Shown piece after piece: positions 48,067 through 57,185 of a stretch of DNA of 62,024 nucleotides. The position numbers and the translations under genes were made by a program. The notes under the pieces were generated by a model. It was not told the origin of the DNA. It searched no databases and saw nothing but the letters and a program-made list of their open reading frames with translations. This DNA is from F23-B02 sp963625655 (GTDB lineage: Bacteria; Bacillota; Clostridia; Oscillospirales; Oscillospiraceae): the NCBI GenBank assembly GCA_963625655.1, contig CAVFTS010000009.1, positions 1 to 62,024 on the forward strand, in the 5' to 3' direction. How positions within the stretch are numbered: position 1 is the stretch's first letter; every line of letters starts with the position of its first letter.

Positions 48067-49431
48067 TTAAAACAGTCCGCCCAGACCGCCGAAGCCCTTG
48101 CCGCCGCCCGTGCCGAGCTTGCGCTGAAGCTTCTTGAGGTTCTTTCCGCTCATCTGCTTCATCATCTGCTGCATTGCGTCAAACTGCTTTAAGAGCCTGT
48201 TTATGTCTACGACGCTCGTACCCGATCCTGCGGCTATGCGCTTTTTGCGGCTTGAGTTGAGCATCTGCGGATTGTCCCTTTCGGACGGGGTCATGGAAAG
48301 AATGATGGCTTCCGTGCGGGCAAGGCTCTTTTCGTCCACCTTTGCGCCCTTGAGCGCCTTTGCGTCCATGCCGGGGATCATGCCCGCAAGGTCGTTCAGG
48401 TCGCCCATCCCGCGCAGGGAACGCATCTGCTCCATGTAATCCTGAAGCGTGAAGCGGTTCGCCTTCATCTTTTCGGCAAGCTCAAGCGCCTTCTTCTCGT
48501 CAAAGCTCTGCTCCGCCTTTTCGATAAGCGTCAGCATATCGCCCATGCCGAGTATTCTCGACGCCATACGGTCGGGGTAAAACGGCTCTATCTGATCGAG
48601 CTTTTCGCCCACGCCGATGAACTTTATCGGCTTGCCCGTGCTTGCCTTTATGGACAGCGCCGCACCGCCTCGTGCGTCGCCGTCAAGCTTCGTGAGCATG
48701 ACGCCGGTAACACCGAGTGCGTCGTTAAACGCATTTGCGGCGTTGACCGCATCCTGTCCGGTCATCGCATCGACGACCAGCATTATCTCCGACGGCTCGA
48801 CCGCATCACGGATGTTCCTCAGCTCCTGCATAAGCTCCTCGTCGATGTGGAGTCTGCCGGCGGTGTCGAGGAAAACGAGGTCGTTGCCGTGCTTCTTGGC
48901 GTATTCTATCGCGGCCTTGGCAATATCGACGGGGTTCTGCGTTCCCATCTGGAACACGGGTATGTCAAGCTGCTTGCCGACGGTTTCGAGCTGCTTTATG
49001 GCGGCGGGACGGTAAATGTCACAGGCGACGAGCAGAGGACGCTTGCCCTGCTTGCGCATCAGCGCCGCAAGCTTTGCGCCGTTTGTGGTCTTGCCTGCGC
49101 CCTGAAGTCCCACGAGCATAACGACGCTCGGCGACTTGCTGCCTATCGTAAGGCGCTGGTTTTCGCTGCCCATGAGCCGCACAAGCTCTTCGTTTACGAT
49201 CTTGATGACCTGCTGCGCCGGAGACAGCGCCTCAAGCACGTCGGCGCCGCTTGCACGCTCGGTCACGCTCTTTGTGAAGTCCTTTACGACCTTGAAGCTG
49301 ACGTCCGCCTCCAAAAGCGCCATGCGCACTTCCTTCATGGCTTCCTTGACGTCCGACTGGGTAAGTCTGCCCTTGCCTCTGAGCTTCTTAAAGGCAGCGG
49401 ACAGCTTGTCTGACAGTGATTCAAATGCCAT
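48067..49431 (-). CDS. ffh: Signal recognition particle GTPase Ffh
   Basis: 454 residues. The N domain and GTPase G domain have GLQGAGKTTNGAKLA, DTAGRLHIDEELM, TKLDGDARGGAAL and GVGEKLDQIEPFYPDRMASRILGMGD. The methionine-rich M domain (about 330-454; MEQMRSLRGMGDLNDLAGMIPGM, QQMMKQMSGK) binds signal peptides and the SRP RNA. Together with FtsY it targets membrane proteins. It follows ylxM by 11 bases and has AGGAGG before the ATG. Confidence 0.97.
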   Translation of the reverse strand: MAFESLSDKLSAAFKKLRGKGRLTQSDVKEAMKEVRMALLEADVSFKVVKDFTKSVTERASGADVLEALSPAQQVIKIVNEELVRLMGSENQRLTIGSKSPSVVMLVGLQGAGKTTNGAKLAALMRKQGKRPLLVACDIYRPAAIKQLETVGKQLDIPVFQMGTQNPVDIAKAAIEYAKKHGNDLVFLDTAGRLHIDEELMQELRNIRDAVEPSEIMLVVDAMTGQDAVNAANAFNDALGVTGVMLTKLDGDARGGAALSIKASTGKPIKFIGVGEKLDQIEPFYPDRMASRILGMGDMLTLIEKAEQSFDEKKALELAEKMKANRFTLQDYMEQMRSLRGMGDLNDLAGMIPGMDAKALKGAKVDEKSLARTEAIILSMTPSERDNPQMLNSSRKKRIAAGSGTSVVDINRLLKQFDAMQQMMKQMSGKNLKKLQRKLGTGGGKGFGGLGGLF

Positions 49432-49442
49432 ATCGTTGCCTC

Positions 49443-49769
49443 CTAAAATCTGAGTCTGCGGAGCTTGTCGCTCACCGAGGCGTCAAGTGCGCCCTTGTCG
49501 GAAAGCTCCCGCTCCAGCTCGTCTATCAAAGCGTTGCGCTCGTTAAAGCGCTTTATGAGTCCCGTTTTGTCCTCAACTGACTGCATCGCAGCCTCGGCAC
49601 GGCGGATAATGTCCCACACGCCCTGTCTTGAGATGCCGCTCTGCTCCGCTATCTCGCCGAGGGAAAGGTCCTCATTATAATGAAGGTCATAATACTCCTT
49701 CTGCTTTTCCGTAAGCAGCTCCCCGTAGAAATCGAACAGCATTGCGTTATTGACAAGACCGTCCTCCAC
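49443..49769 (-). CDS. ylxM: YlxM family SRP-associated regulator (UPF0122)
   Basis: 108 residues. A sigma-factor-region-4-like helix-turn-helix: LLTEKQKEYYDLHYNEDLSLGEIAEQSGISRQGVWDIIRRAE, with the family-typical SRQGVWD. In other Firmicutes it binds SRP RNA or Ffh and modulates the pathway. The start is GTG with AGGAGG 8 bases upstream. First gene of ylxM-ffh-rpsP-khpA. Confidence 0.95.
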   Translation of the reverse strand: MEDGLVNNAMLFDFYGELLTEKQKEYYDLHYNEDLSLGEIAEQSGISRQGVWDIIRRAEAAMQSVEDKTGLIKRFNERNALIDELERELSDKGALDASVSDKLRRLRF

Positions 49770-49805
49770 GGCGCAGACCTCCTGTAAAGCTTTTTGACTT
49801 TACAG

Positions 49806-49834
49806 AGTATACTCTCTCATTCTCTCTCTGTCAA
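49806..49834 (-). promoter_or_regulatory. Promoter of ylxM-ffh-rpsP-khpA
   Basis: Minus strand TTGACA (49829-49834), 17 bp made of GA repeats, TATACT (49806-49811). Confidence 0.88.
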
Positions 49835-49924
49835 GTATTTTCGGTTGTCATTCACATTTTTTATTTTCGCTCGCATTTTCCGTCTGCATAAGCGCCGTTT
49901 TTTGCGGCAAAACTGTTAATTACC

Positions 49925-49945
49925 GCGGTACTTTACCGCTTTTTA
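49925..49945 (+). terminator. Terminator-like hairpin just before the glucan-synthase-like gene
   Basis: GCGGTA (49925-49930), CTT loop, TACCGC (49934-49939), then T5. ACGGAGG follows within 10 bases. A second small hairpin (GCCG...CGGC near 49900-49915) precedes it. It is placed to attenuate a very long gene. Confidence 0.5.
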
Positions 49946-49966
49946 CATTAACGGAGGTCAAAACGC

Positions 49967-52900
49967 ATGATCCCAAACGAACAGTACACCGAGACCGAGA
50001 AGCTCTATGAGCTCGGAGCGCAGACGGCAAGGCTTTTCCGTCCGAGCGGTGAGATAAGCTCAAAGCGCATACGCTCGGAGCTTGACGAGACGATGAAAAG
50101 CGTTGCCACGGCTCACGACACCGTGCGGAGGCGCTTCGGCAGGGCGGCCTCGGTGCCTGCCGCCTGCGAGTGGCTGCTTGACAACCGCTATGTCGCTGTG
50201 CGTGAGGAAAAGTGCGTGAAACGGGCGTTTTCGGGCAAGGAAAGGCTCCGAAGCTGCGACGACGGCGCAATGCTGCTCCTGCTGTGCCGCAGACTCGTCT
50301 CGGCAGGTGCGGGCAAGGTGACGCCGGAGCGATGCTCGGAGTTTCTGCATGGCTTCCAGAGCGTGACGGTACTCACCGGGCAGGAGCTTCGGCTATTCCC
50401 CGATGCGCTTCGTCATGCGCTTCTGCTGCGGCTCTCGGCGATCTGCACCGCACTTCTCGGCAGCAGCGAGCCCGATGAGTTTTCAAGCGAGATCGCAGCG
50501 GTATTCGGTTCACTCGGCACCGTCTCCGGCTCCGATATGCGGGCACTGTGCGAGAGCGTCGATCTCACGGAGCAGACCCTTTCAAAGGATCCCGCCGGGG
50601 TATACCGCCGCATGGACGGGAAAAGCCGGAGCTGTTACAGAGATCGTCTGCACAGGCTCGCAAAATCCTCTGGCGTCGGCGAATACGAGCTTGCGCAGCG
50701 GCTCATTTCCGAGGCAAAGGAGCGAAACGAACACATCGGCGTTCTGCTTTTTGAGGGCAAAAAGCATCGCAGCGGCGCACTGTACATCACCGCAAACGTC
50801 GTAGCAACGCTGTTTCTTGCCGTGCTTTGCGGCTTTTTGTCGCACAGTGCGGCGGCGGCGCTTCTGCTTCTGCTGCCCATATCCGAGCTTACGAAGTCGC
50901 TTCTTGACCACATCATACTGCTCTGCGTCGAGCCTGCGTTTCTGCCGAGGCTCGACCTTTCCGAGGGCGTGCCCGACGAGGGACGCTGTGTGTGCGTCAT
51001 CTCCTCGCTGCTGACAAGCCCCGAAAGCGCCGAGGCGCTCGTGCGCAGGCTTGAAGAGATAAGTCTTTCAAACCGAAGCTGCGGCAAAAACCTCAGCTTC
51101 GGCATCCTTGCCGACCTGCGTGAAGCGGGAAGCGCCGTCACCGACGCCGACACCGCCATACTCTCTGCGGCGGCGGAGCGTATAAGCGCCCTCAACGAAA
51201 AATACGGCGGCGGCTTTTTCCTGTTTACACGCCCCCGCAGGGAAACGCCGGACGGCGGCTTTTCGGGCTATGAGCGTAAGCGGGGTGCGATTCTTTCGCT
51301 GGCACGCCTTCTGTGCGGTGAAAGAACCGAGCTGCGTGCGGCGGTCGGCGCCCCGGAACGGCTCAGAGAGTCACATTATATAATCAGCCTTGACGCCGAC
51401 ACCGTACCCGCTCCCGACTCCCTCTCCGAGCTTATCGCCGCAATGCTGCACCCTCTGAACACACCTGTGCCCGACGCCGAGCATTGCCGCATAAGCTCCG
51501 GCTTCGGCATCATCCACCCCCGCATCGGCACGGAGCTTAAAAGCGTCTACTCAAACGATTTTGCCCGCATCTTCGCAGGCGTGGGCGGTTCGGAGCCGTA
51601 CTCTGCGCTCTGCGGCGAGGTGTACATGGACCTGTTTTCAAACGGCGGCTTCTGCGGCAAAGGCATAATGGACGCAAGGGCGCTGCTGTGTTGCTCGGAG
51701 GCTCACATCCCCGACGGTGAGGTGCTTTCGCATGACGCCCTTGAGGGCGCATACCTGCACGGCGCTTACATGAGCGACGTCGAGTTCTGCGACTCGTTCC
51801 CGCCGACGCCGCTGTCATATTTCCGCCGCAGCCACCGCTGGATCCGCGGCGACTGGCAGAACGCCCCGTGGGTATTCTCACGCACCGCCGGGCTTTCCGA
51901 CATTGACCGCTTCAGACTGTTCGACAGTCTGCGGCGCTCGCTCGTTGCGCCGATGATATTCGCAGCGATTTTCCTCGGCCTGTGCCTCGGCGCACCGTGC
52001 GTGAGCCTTGCGGCATGGGCAGCGCTCCTTGCGCTCGCCTGCGGGCTGCTGATCAGCCTCACCGATGCCATCGGCGACCGCCGGCGCATGACTCGCTATC
52101 ACAGCTCGCTGCTCTACGGCGTCGGGCTTGCGCTGCTGCGCACCTTTATAAGGCTTTGGCTTCTGCCGTATGAAGCCTTCGTGTCGCTGCGCGCAATTTT
52201 GACCTCGCTCTGCCGTATGCTCATTTCCGGCAAAAAGCTTTTGCAATGGGAGACCGCCGCACAGAGCGCAGGAAAGAAAAGCTCTCCCCTGTCCTGCTTT
52301 GCAAGCATGTGGTTTTCCGTCGCTGCGGGGCTTGTGACGATACTCATATCGGATGCCATTTTCGCCAAGGCCGCAGGGCTTATGTGGATGCTTTCGCCCC
52401 TTTGCGTTTACGCTCTGTCGCTGCCCGCACGAAGCGCCGCCCGCATTTCGGACAAGGACAAAAAGTATCTTCTCGGTCTTTCCAAGGAGATCTGGTCATA
52501 CTTCAGGACCTTCTGCACGGCGGAGGACAACTTCCTGCCGCCGGACAATTATCAGGAGCAGCCGCCCGTCGGCGTTGCGCACCGCACCTCGCCGACGAAC
52601 ATCGGGCTTGCGCTATGCTCCGCTCTGTGCGCATCCGACCTCGGCATCGACGGCGGCCGGGGCATCGAGCTTATCGTGAATATGCTCGGAACGCTTGAGC
52701 GTCTGCCGAAGTACGGCGGTCATTTTTACAATTGGTACGACACCCGCACCCTGCGTCCGCTGTCGCCGAAGTACGTCTCCGCCGTCGATTGCGGAAATCT
52801 TTTCGCCTGCCTGCTTGCGGTGAAAAACGGACTGTGCGAGCATCGCTTTTTCGACGCCGCAAAGCGTGTCGAGGCGCTCATGCGTCCCATGGATTTCTCC

Positions 52901-55900
52901 GTTTTCTACGACCCCGTGCGCAGGCTCATGCGCATCGGCATCGACGCCGCAAGCGGTCTGCCGTCTCCGGGGCATTACGATCTCATGGCAAGCGAAGCAC
53001 GCCTGACCTCGTATATCGCCGTCGCAAAGGGCGACGTACCCAAAAAGCACTGGGAGAGTCTGAGCCGTGCCATGCAGAGCTGTCGAGGCTACACGGGTAT
53101 GGCGAGCTGGACGGGTACGATGTTTGAGTATCTAATGCCGGAGTTGTTTCTGCCCCTGTTTGAAAACAGTCTCCTGTACGAGACCGCAAAATACTGCGTC
53201 TTCGTGCAGAAGCGCCGCCGCAGCCCAAACGGACTTTGGGGCATATCCGAAAGCGCCTTTTTCTCGCTCGACCCCGCTCTGAACTATCGCTACAAGGCGC
53301 ACGGCTGCAAGCATCTTGCGCTCAAGCGTGGGCAGGAGCGTGAGCTTGTCATCTCCCCCTACTCCGCATTTTTGGCTCTCGGCGTTGAGCCGACTGCGGC
53401 GGTGCGTGATCTTCGGCTCATGCAGCGCCGCAATCTTAAAGGACGCTTCGGCTTTATCGAGGCGCTTGACTTCACGCCCTCACGCTGCCGCTGCGAATCG
53501 GGTGAGCGTGTCGCCTGCTATATGGCGCACCACCTCGGCATGAGCCTTATTGCAGCGGCAAACCTCATTTCGGACGACATCGTCATTCGGCGCACCATGC
53601 AGGAGCCGTATATGTCGGCGTACACCTCACTTCTGAAGGAGAAGCTGCCCATTGAGCCGCAGGTGCTGGAGCTTTACGACAGTGAGCCGGAGGAGCCTCA
53701 TGCCGAAAAGCCCCGTCGGTACAAGCTCAGAGGCGAGGAAACGGACTTTTATTCTCCGCACTGCTGCCTGCTCACAAACGGGGCTTACAATATTATGTTA
53801 ACCGAGAGCGGCATCTCCTCCGCCTCCTGCCGCAGCGTACAGATATACACCACGCCCGCAAAGCCGCTCGGTGAGGGTCACGGGCTTGAGATCATGCTGC
53901 GCTACAAAATCAAAGAGCTTTCGCTTCTGCCGGAGCCGAACCGTGAATACGGTGCAATGCTTTGGGAGCTCGGCGAAAGCTCGTGCAGCTACGGCATCGT
54001 CACCGACGCTTTTCGCTGCCGCTGCTCCGCTGCGCTCTCCGGCACGAGAAACGGCGAGATGCGCTTTGTGGAGCTTCAGGCAAAGGCGGATCTCGGCAAG
54101 ATCGAGCTTGAGCTTTCCTTTGAGCCGGTGCTTGCGATATATCAGGATTATGTTAACCATCCCGCCTATTGGCGGCTCGGCATTCTTGCCGAGGAGGAGG
54201 GCGGCTGTCTCATGCTCAGACGGCTTCCGAGGGGCGCCGTCGGCGAGCTTTGGCTGTGCGTAAGCTGTGACCGGACTGTGCGCTTTTCCGCCGATAGGCA
54301 CGGCGGTACGGGTGCGCTTTCCTCACCGTACGTTCGGGTACGGCACGGCGGCGTGCTGCGTTCGGGTCAGCGGCTGTCAATGCGCTTTTGCATCTGCCTT
54401 GCGGACACGAAGGAGAGCGCCTTCGAGGGTGCACAGCACATGCTTGCTACGGGTCCCTCCGAGTACGGCAGCATGGTCTCCGCCTACGCCTCGGCGCTGA
54501 AGCTCGGCGAGCGTCAGGTCGCCAAGGCGATGGACGACGTTTTTGCGCTGCATTTCAAGCTGCGTGCCGATGCCCCATTTGGCGCAAAGGAACGCCTGTG
54601 GCAGTACGGAATTTCCGGTGATCTGCCCATTATCATCTGCCCTATGGGAAAGGAGCGGCACGAGGTGAGCGAGCTTGTGCGGCGCTTCTGTCTGCTGCTG
54701 AGCTGCGGTATGCAGGCAGAGCTGGTGTTTATAAGCGACGAGGGCGGCGACTACTACCGTCCCGTTTACAGTGCGGTCAGGGATACCCTCGGCGCAAACG
54801 GTCTTGAAGCGCTTTTGGGCTCCCCCTGCGGCATACGCATACTGCCGCCCGCCGCAGAGGATGACGTCCGCTCCTGCGCCTGCATCGTCGTGGGTGAGGA
54901 ACGGCAGCTGCGGGAAATCGGCAGAGAGTATCCGCTCACGTCGAAGTGCGGCCGAAAAGTAAGTGCCGTTCCCGAATACGGCTACGCCGAGGACGGGACT
55001 TTTACGTTTTATGTAAACCACGCTCTCCCGCCGAGGGCATGGACGCATATGCTGACAAACGGGCGCTTCGGCTATATTGCCGCCGACAACGGCTGCGGCA
55101 ATATGTGGTACGAAAACGCAAGGGAAATGCGCATAAGCCCGTGGCTGTGCGACCCCTTGGGCAGGCATCCCGTCGAGACGCTCGAATACCTTTGCGACGG
55201 CAAACGCATCAGCTTTTTTGCCGCCGAGGACGGCATCCCCTGCCGCATAAGCTACGGTGCGGGCTTCGCCCGCTGGGAAAAGGCGGCACCGGACTTCGGG
55301 CTGCGCTGTACGGCGTTCGTGCCGCCGGAGCTTGACGCAAGGGTCATCATTGCCGAGCTTTGCGGCATAAACTGCGGCAGCATCGCATGGAGCTGTGAGC
55401 TGCAGCTCGGCTCCGACTACGGTGACAAAAACGCCGTGTCCGTAAGTTATGTAAACTCGATGTTTCGTGCCGAAAGTCCCCGCTCACCCTACCACGTGCG
55501 CTTTATCGCAAGCGCATCGAGAGGCTCCGAGCGGCACAGGCTCGACCTCGGCTCCCTGCAATGCGGCGCCGAGGACGGGAGCGTGCATTCCCTTGCCCCC
55601 GTGTTCTCGGCGGTCTACCCCGCAGATGCTGCGCTCGTTATCGTCTGCGGCTGCTGCTCCGAGGAGGAGTTGCTTGCGTTATGTAAACCCGATGCCGCTT
55701 TCAAATTGCTTGATGAGTGCCGCAGACACTGGAACGAGCTGCTGTCGGTGTTCCGCATGGAAAGCGGAAATCATCCGCTCGACCGCTATATGAACGGCTG
55801 GGGACTGTATCAGACCTACGCCTGCCGAATGCTCGGACGCTGCTCCGTCTATCAGAGCGGCGGCGCCGTAGGCTTTAGAGATCAGCTTCAGGATGCTGTA

Positions 55901-57136
55901 AATCTCATATTTTTTGATCCGGAGATCGCCGAAAAGCAGATACTTCTCTCCTGCTCGCACCAGTACCTTGAGGGCGACGTCATGCACTGGTGGCACTCTC
56001 TGCCCGACGGTGACAAGGGTGTCCGCACACGTTGCTCCGACGATCTTCTGTGGCTCGTCTGGGCGCTGTGCGAGTACGTCGAAAAGACGGGCAACGTTTC
56101 GATCTGCGACAGCGTCGTGAGTTATGTAAACTCCTCTCCGCTCGGTGCCGCCGAGTCCGACCGCTACGAGCATCCCTCCGAAAGCGGGGTCTCGGAGAGC
56201 GTTCTGCTGCACGCCGAGCGTGCCGTAAACTGCGTTCTGAGCCGTGGCAGAGGTCTGCACGGACTCCTGCTTTTCGGCAGCGGAGACTGGAACGACGGCA
56301 TGAATTCGGTGGACGGCGAAAGCGTTTGGCTGAGCTGGTTTTTTGCCCACACCGTACGTCGCTTCTCCGATCTGCTTATGATGTTATGTAAACTCGAACC
56401 CGACCGCTACCGTGCGCTTGCATCGGAGCTCGGCTCCGCCGCAGAGGAGGCGTGGGACGGCGACCGGTACCTTCGTGGCTACTGGCCGGACGGCAGCCCG
56501 CTCGGCGGCAAAAGCGCCGACTGCTGCCGCATCGACTCCGTGTGTCAGAGCTGGGCTGCATTCTGCGCCGACGCATCAAACAGCCGCACCGACCTTGCTC
56601 TCGACAACGCCTTGGAAACGCTCTACGACCGCAAGAGGCGCATCGTAAAGCTCTTTACTCCCCCGTTTCTCGACTGTGAAAAGGATCCCGGTTATATTTC
56701 TTCCTACGGCCCGGGCTTCCGTGAAAACGGCGGGCAGTACACTCATGCGGCGATTTGGCTTGCGTCCGCCTGCCTTAAACGTGGGCGCATAGACGACGGC
56801 GTGTCGATACTGCTCGACCTGCTGCCGGAAAACCACGACCTCTCGGTCTACGAGGCGGAGCCCTTCGTCATCGCCGCCGACGTCTACTCCTGCCCCGGTC
56901 ACGAGGGCGAGGCGGGCTGGACTTGGTACACCGGCTCTGCGGGCTGGTATCTGCGTGTGGTGCTTGAGGATCTCCTCGGCTTGCGGCTTTGGGCGGGCAA
57001 GCTCTATGTGCGTCCGAGGCTGCCGGACACCTTCCGTCCCGTGCGGATACGCTGGCACGGCAGAGAGATCGTCATAGATCAGGAAAAAATTCTGCTTGAC
57101 GGCGAAAAATATGACGGAAAGGGTATACCATATTAA
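49967..57136 (+). CDS. Cyclic beta-1,2-glucan synthase-like protein (GT84 + GH94)
   Basis: 2389 residues, shorter than rhizobial NdvB (about 2800). After a cytosolic N-terminal part there are membrane helices near 275-310, then a GT84 domain with the donor-sugar motif SLDADTVP (476-479), GGFCGKGIMDA and RSHRWIRGDWQ (about 620-630). More helices lie near 665-730 and 785-825. A glycoamylase-like region (about 840-1230) follows. The rest is beta-sandwich plus a GH94 (alpha/alpha)6 barrel with DWNDGMN, where Asp2110 is the likely phosphorolytic acid, and QYTHAAIWLA. It may elongate, cleave or cyclise beta-1,2-glucan at the membrane. ACGGAGG precedes the ATG. The 3' third holds repeated TTATGTWAAC motifs. 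Confidence 0.82.
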   Translation: MIPNEQYTETEKLYELGAQTARLFRPSGEISSKRIRSELDETMKSVATAHDTVRRRFGRAASVPAACEWLLDNRYVAVREEKCVKRAFSGKERLRSCDDGAMLLLLCRRLVSAGAGKVTPERCSEFLHGFQSVTVLTGQELRLFPDALRHALLLRLSAICTALLGSSEPDEFSSEIAAVFGSLGTVSGSDMRALCESVDLTEQTLSKDPAGVYRRMDGKSRSCYRDRLHRLAKSSGVGEYELAQRLISEAKERNEHIGVLLFEGKKHRSGALYITANVVATLFLAVLCGFLSHSAAAALLLLLPISELTKSLLDHIILLCVEPAFLPRLDLSEGVPDEGRCVCVISSLLTSPESAEALVRRLEEISLSNRSCGKNLSFGILADLREAGSAVTDADTAILSAAAERISALNEKYGGGFFLFTRPRRETPDGGFSGYERKRGAILSLARLLCGERTELRAAVGAPERLRESHYIISLDADTVPAPDSLSELIAAMLHPLNTPVPDAEHCRISSGFGIIHPRIGTELKSVYSNDFARIFAGVGGSEPYSALCGEVYMDLFSNGGFCGKGIMDARALLCCSEAHIPDGEVLSHDALEGAYLHGAYMSDVEFCDSFPPTPLSYFRRSHRWIRGDWQNAPWVFSRTAGLSDIDRFRLFDSLRRSLVAPMIFAAIFLGLCLGAPCVSLAAWAALLALACGLLISLTDAIGDRRRMTRYHSSLLYGVGLALLRTFIRLWLLPYEAFVSLRAILTSLCRMLISGKKLLQWETAAQSAGKKSSPLSCFASMWFSVAAGLVTILISDAIFAKAAGLMWMLSPLCVYALSLPARSAARISDKDKKYLLGLSKEIWSYFRTFCTAEDNFLPPDNYQEQPPVGVAHRTSPTNIGLALCSALCASDLGIDGGRGIELIVNMLGTLERLPKYGGHFYNWYDTRTLRPLSPKYVSAVDCGNLFACLLAVKNGLCEHRFFDAAKRVEALMRPMDFSVFYDPVRRLMRIGIDAASGLPSPGHYDLMASEARLTSYIAVAKGDVPKKHWESLSRAMQSCRGYTGMASWTGTMFEYLMPELFLPLFENSLLYETAKYCVFVQKRRRSPNGLWGISESAFFSLDPALNYRYKAHGCKHLALKRGQERELVISPYSAFLALGVEPTAAVRDLRLMQRRNLKGRFGFIEALDFTPSRCRCESGERVACYMAHHLGMSLIAAANLISDDIVIRRTMQEPYMSAYTSLLKEKLPIEPQVLELYDSEPEEPHAEKPRRYKLRGEETDFYSPHCCLLTNGAYNIMLTESGISSASCRSVQIYTTPAKPLGEGHGLEIMLRYKIKELSLLPEPNREYGAMLWELGESSCSYGIVTDAFRCRCSAALSGTRNGEMRFVELQAKADLGKIELELSFEPVLAIYQDYVNHPAYWRLGILAEEEGGCLMLRRLPRGAVGELWLCVSCDRTVRFSADRHGGTGALSSPYVRVRHGGVLRSGQRLSMRFCICLADTKESAFEGAQHMLATGPSEYGSMVSAYASALKLGERQVAKAMDDVFALHFKLRADAPFGAKERLWQYGISGDLPIIICPMGKERHEVSELVRRFCLLLSCGMQAELVFISDEGGDYYRPVYSAVRDTLGANGLEALLGSPCGIRILPPAAEDDVRSCACIVVGEERQLREIGREYPLTSKCGRKVSAVPEYGYAEDGTFTFYVNHALPPRAWTHMLTNGRFGYIAADNGCGNMWYENAREMRISPWLCDPLGRHPVETLEYLCDGKRISFFAAEDGIPCRISYGAGFARWEKAAPDFGLRCTAFVPPELDARVIIAELCGINCGSIAWSCELQLGSDYGDKNAVSVSYVNSMFRAESPRSPYHVRFIASASRGSERHRLDLGSLQCGAEDGSVHSLAPVFSAVYPADAALVIVCGCCSEEELLALCKPDAAFKLLDECRRHWNELLSVFRMESGNHPLDRYMNGWGLYQTYACRMLGRCSVYQSGGAVGFRDQLQDAVNLIFFDPEIAEKQILLSCSHQYLEGDVMHWWHSLPDGDKGVRTRCSDDLLWLVWALCEYVEKTGNVSICDSVVSYVNSSPLGAAESDRYEHPSESGVSESVLLHAERAVNCVLSRGRGLHGLLLFGSGDWNDGMNSVDGESVWLSWFFAHTVRRFSDLLMMLCKLEPDRYRALASELGSAAEEAWDGDRYLRGYWPDGSPLGGKSADCCRIDSVCQSWAAFCADASNSRTDLALDNALETLYDRKRRIVKLFTPPFLDCEKDPGYISSYGPGFRENGGQYTHAAIWLASACLKRGRIDDGVSILLDLLPENHDLSVYEAEPFVIAADVYSCPGHEGEAGWTWYTGSAGWYLRVVLEDLLGLRLWAGKLYVRPRLPDTFRPVRIRWHGREIVIDQEKILLDGEKYDGKGIPY
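53793..56393 (+). repeat. Seven dispersed copies of TTATGTWAAC
   Basis: Copies start at 53793, 54148, 55009, 55447, 55679, 56122 and 56384. The first two read TTATGTTAAC and the other five TTATGTAAAC. Four (55447, 55679, 56122, 56384) share the longer GTTATGTAAAC, and three of those continue with TC. They fall in all three codon phases of the host gene, so they encode different residues (MLT, YVN, LCK). I saw no further copy elsewhere in the window by eye. Confidence 0.75.
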
Positions 57137-57145
57137 AAAGCGTTG

Positions 57146-57154
57146 TGGTATAAT
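57146..57154 (+). promoter_or_regulatory. Extended -10 promoter of the peptidase-lgt unit
   Basis: TGGTATAAT, an extended -10 element in the 49-base gap after the glucan-synthase-like gene, with no clear -35 box. Confidence 0.55.
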
Positions 57155-57185
57155 ATATCATTAAAATTGCAAGGAGGCTTTTGCC

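Noticed and set aside
53793..56393. DnaA boxes or replication origin
   Set aside because: The repeated motif TTATGTWAAC differs from TTATCCACA, and there are no replication genes or AT-rich unwinding region.
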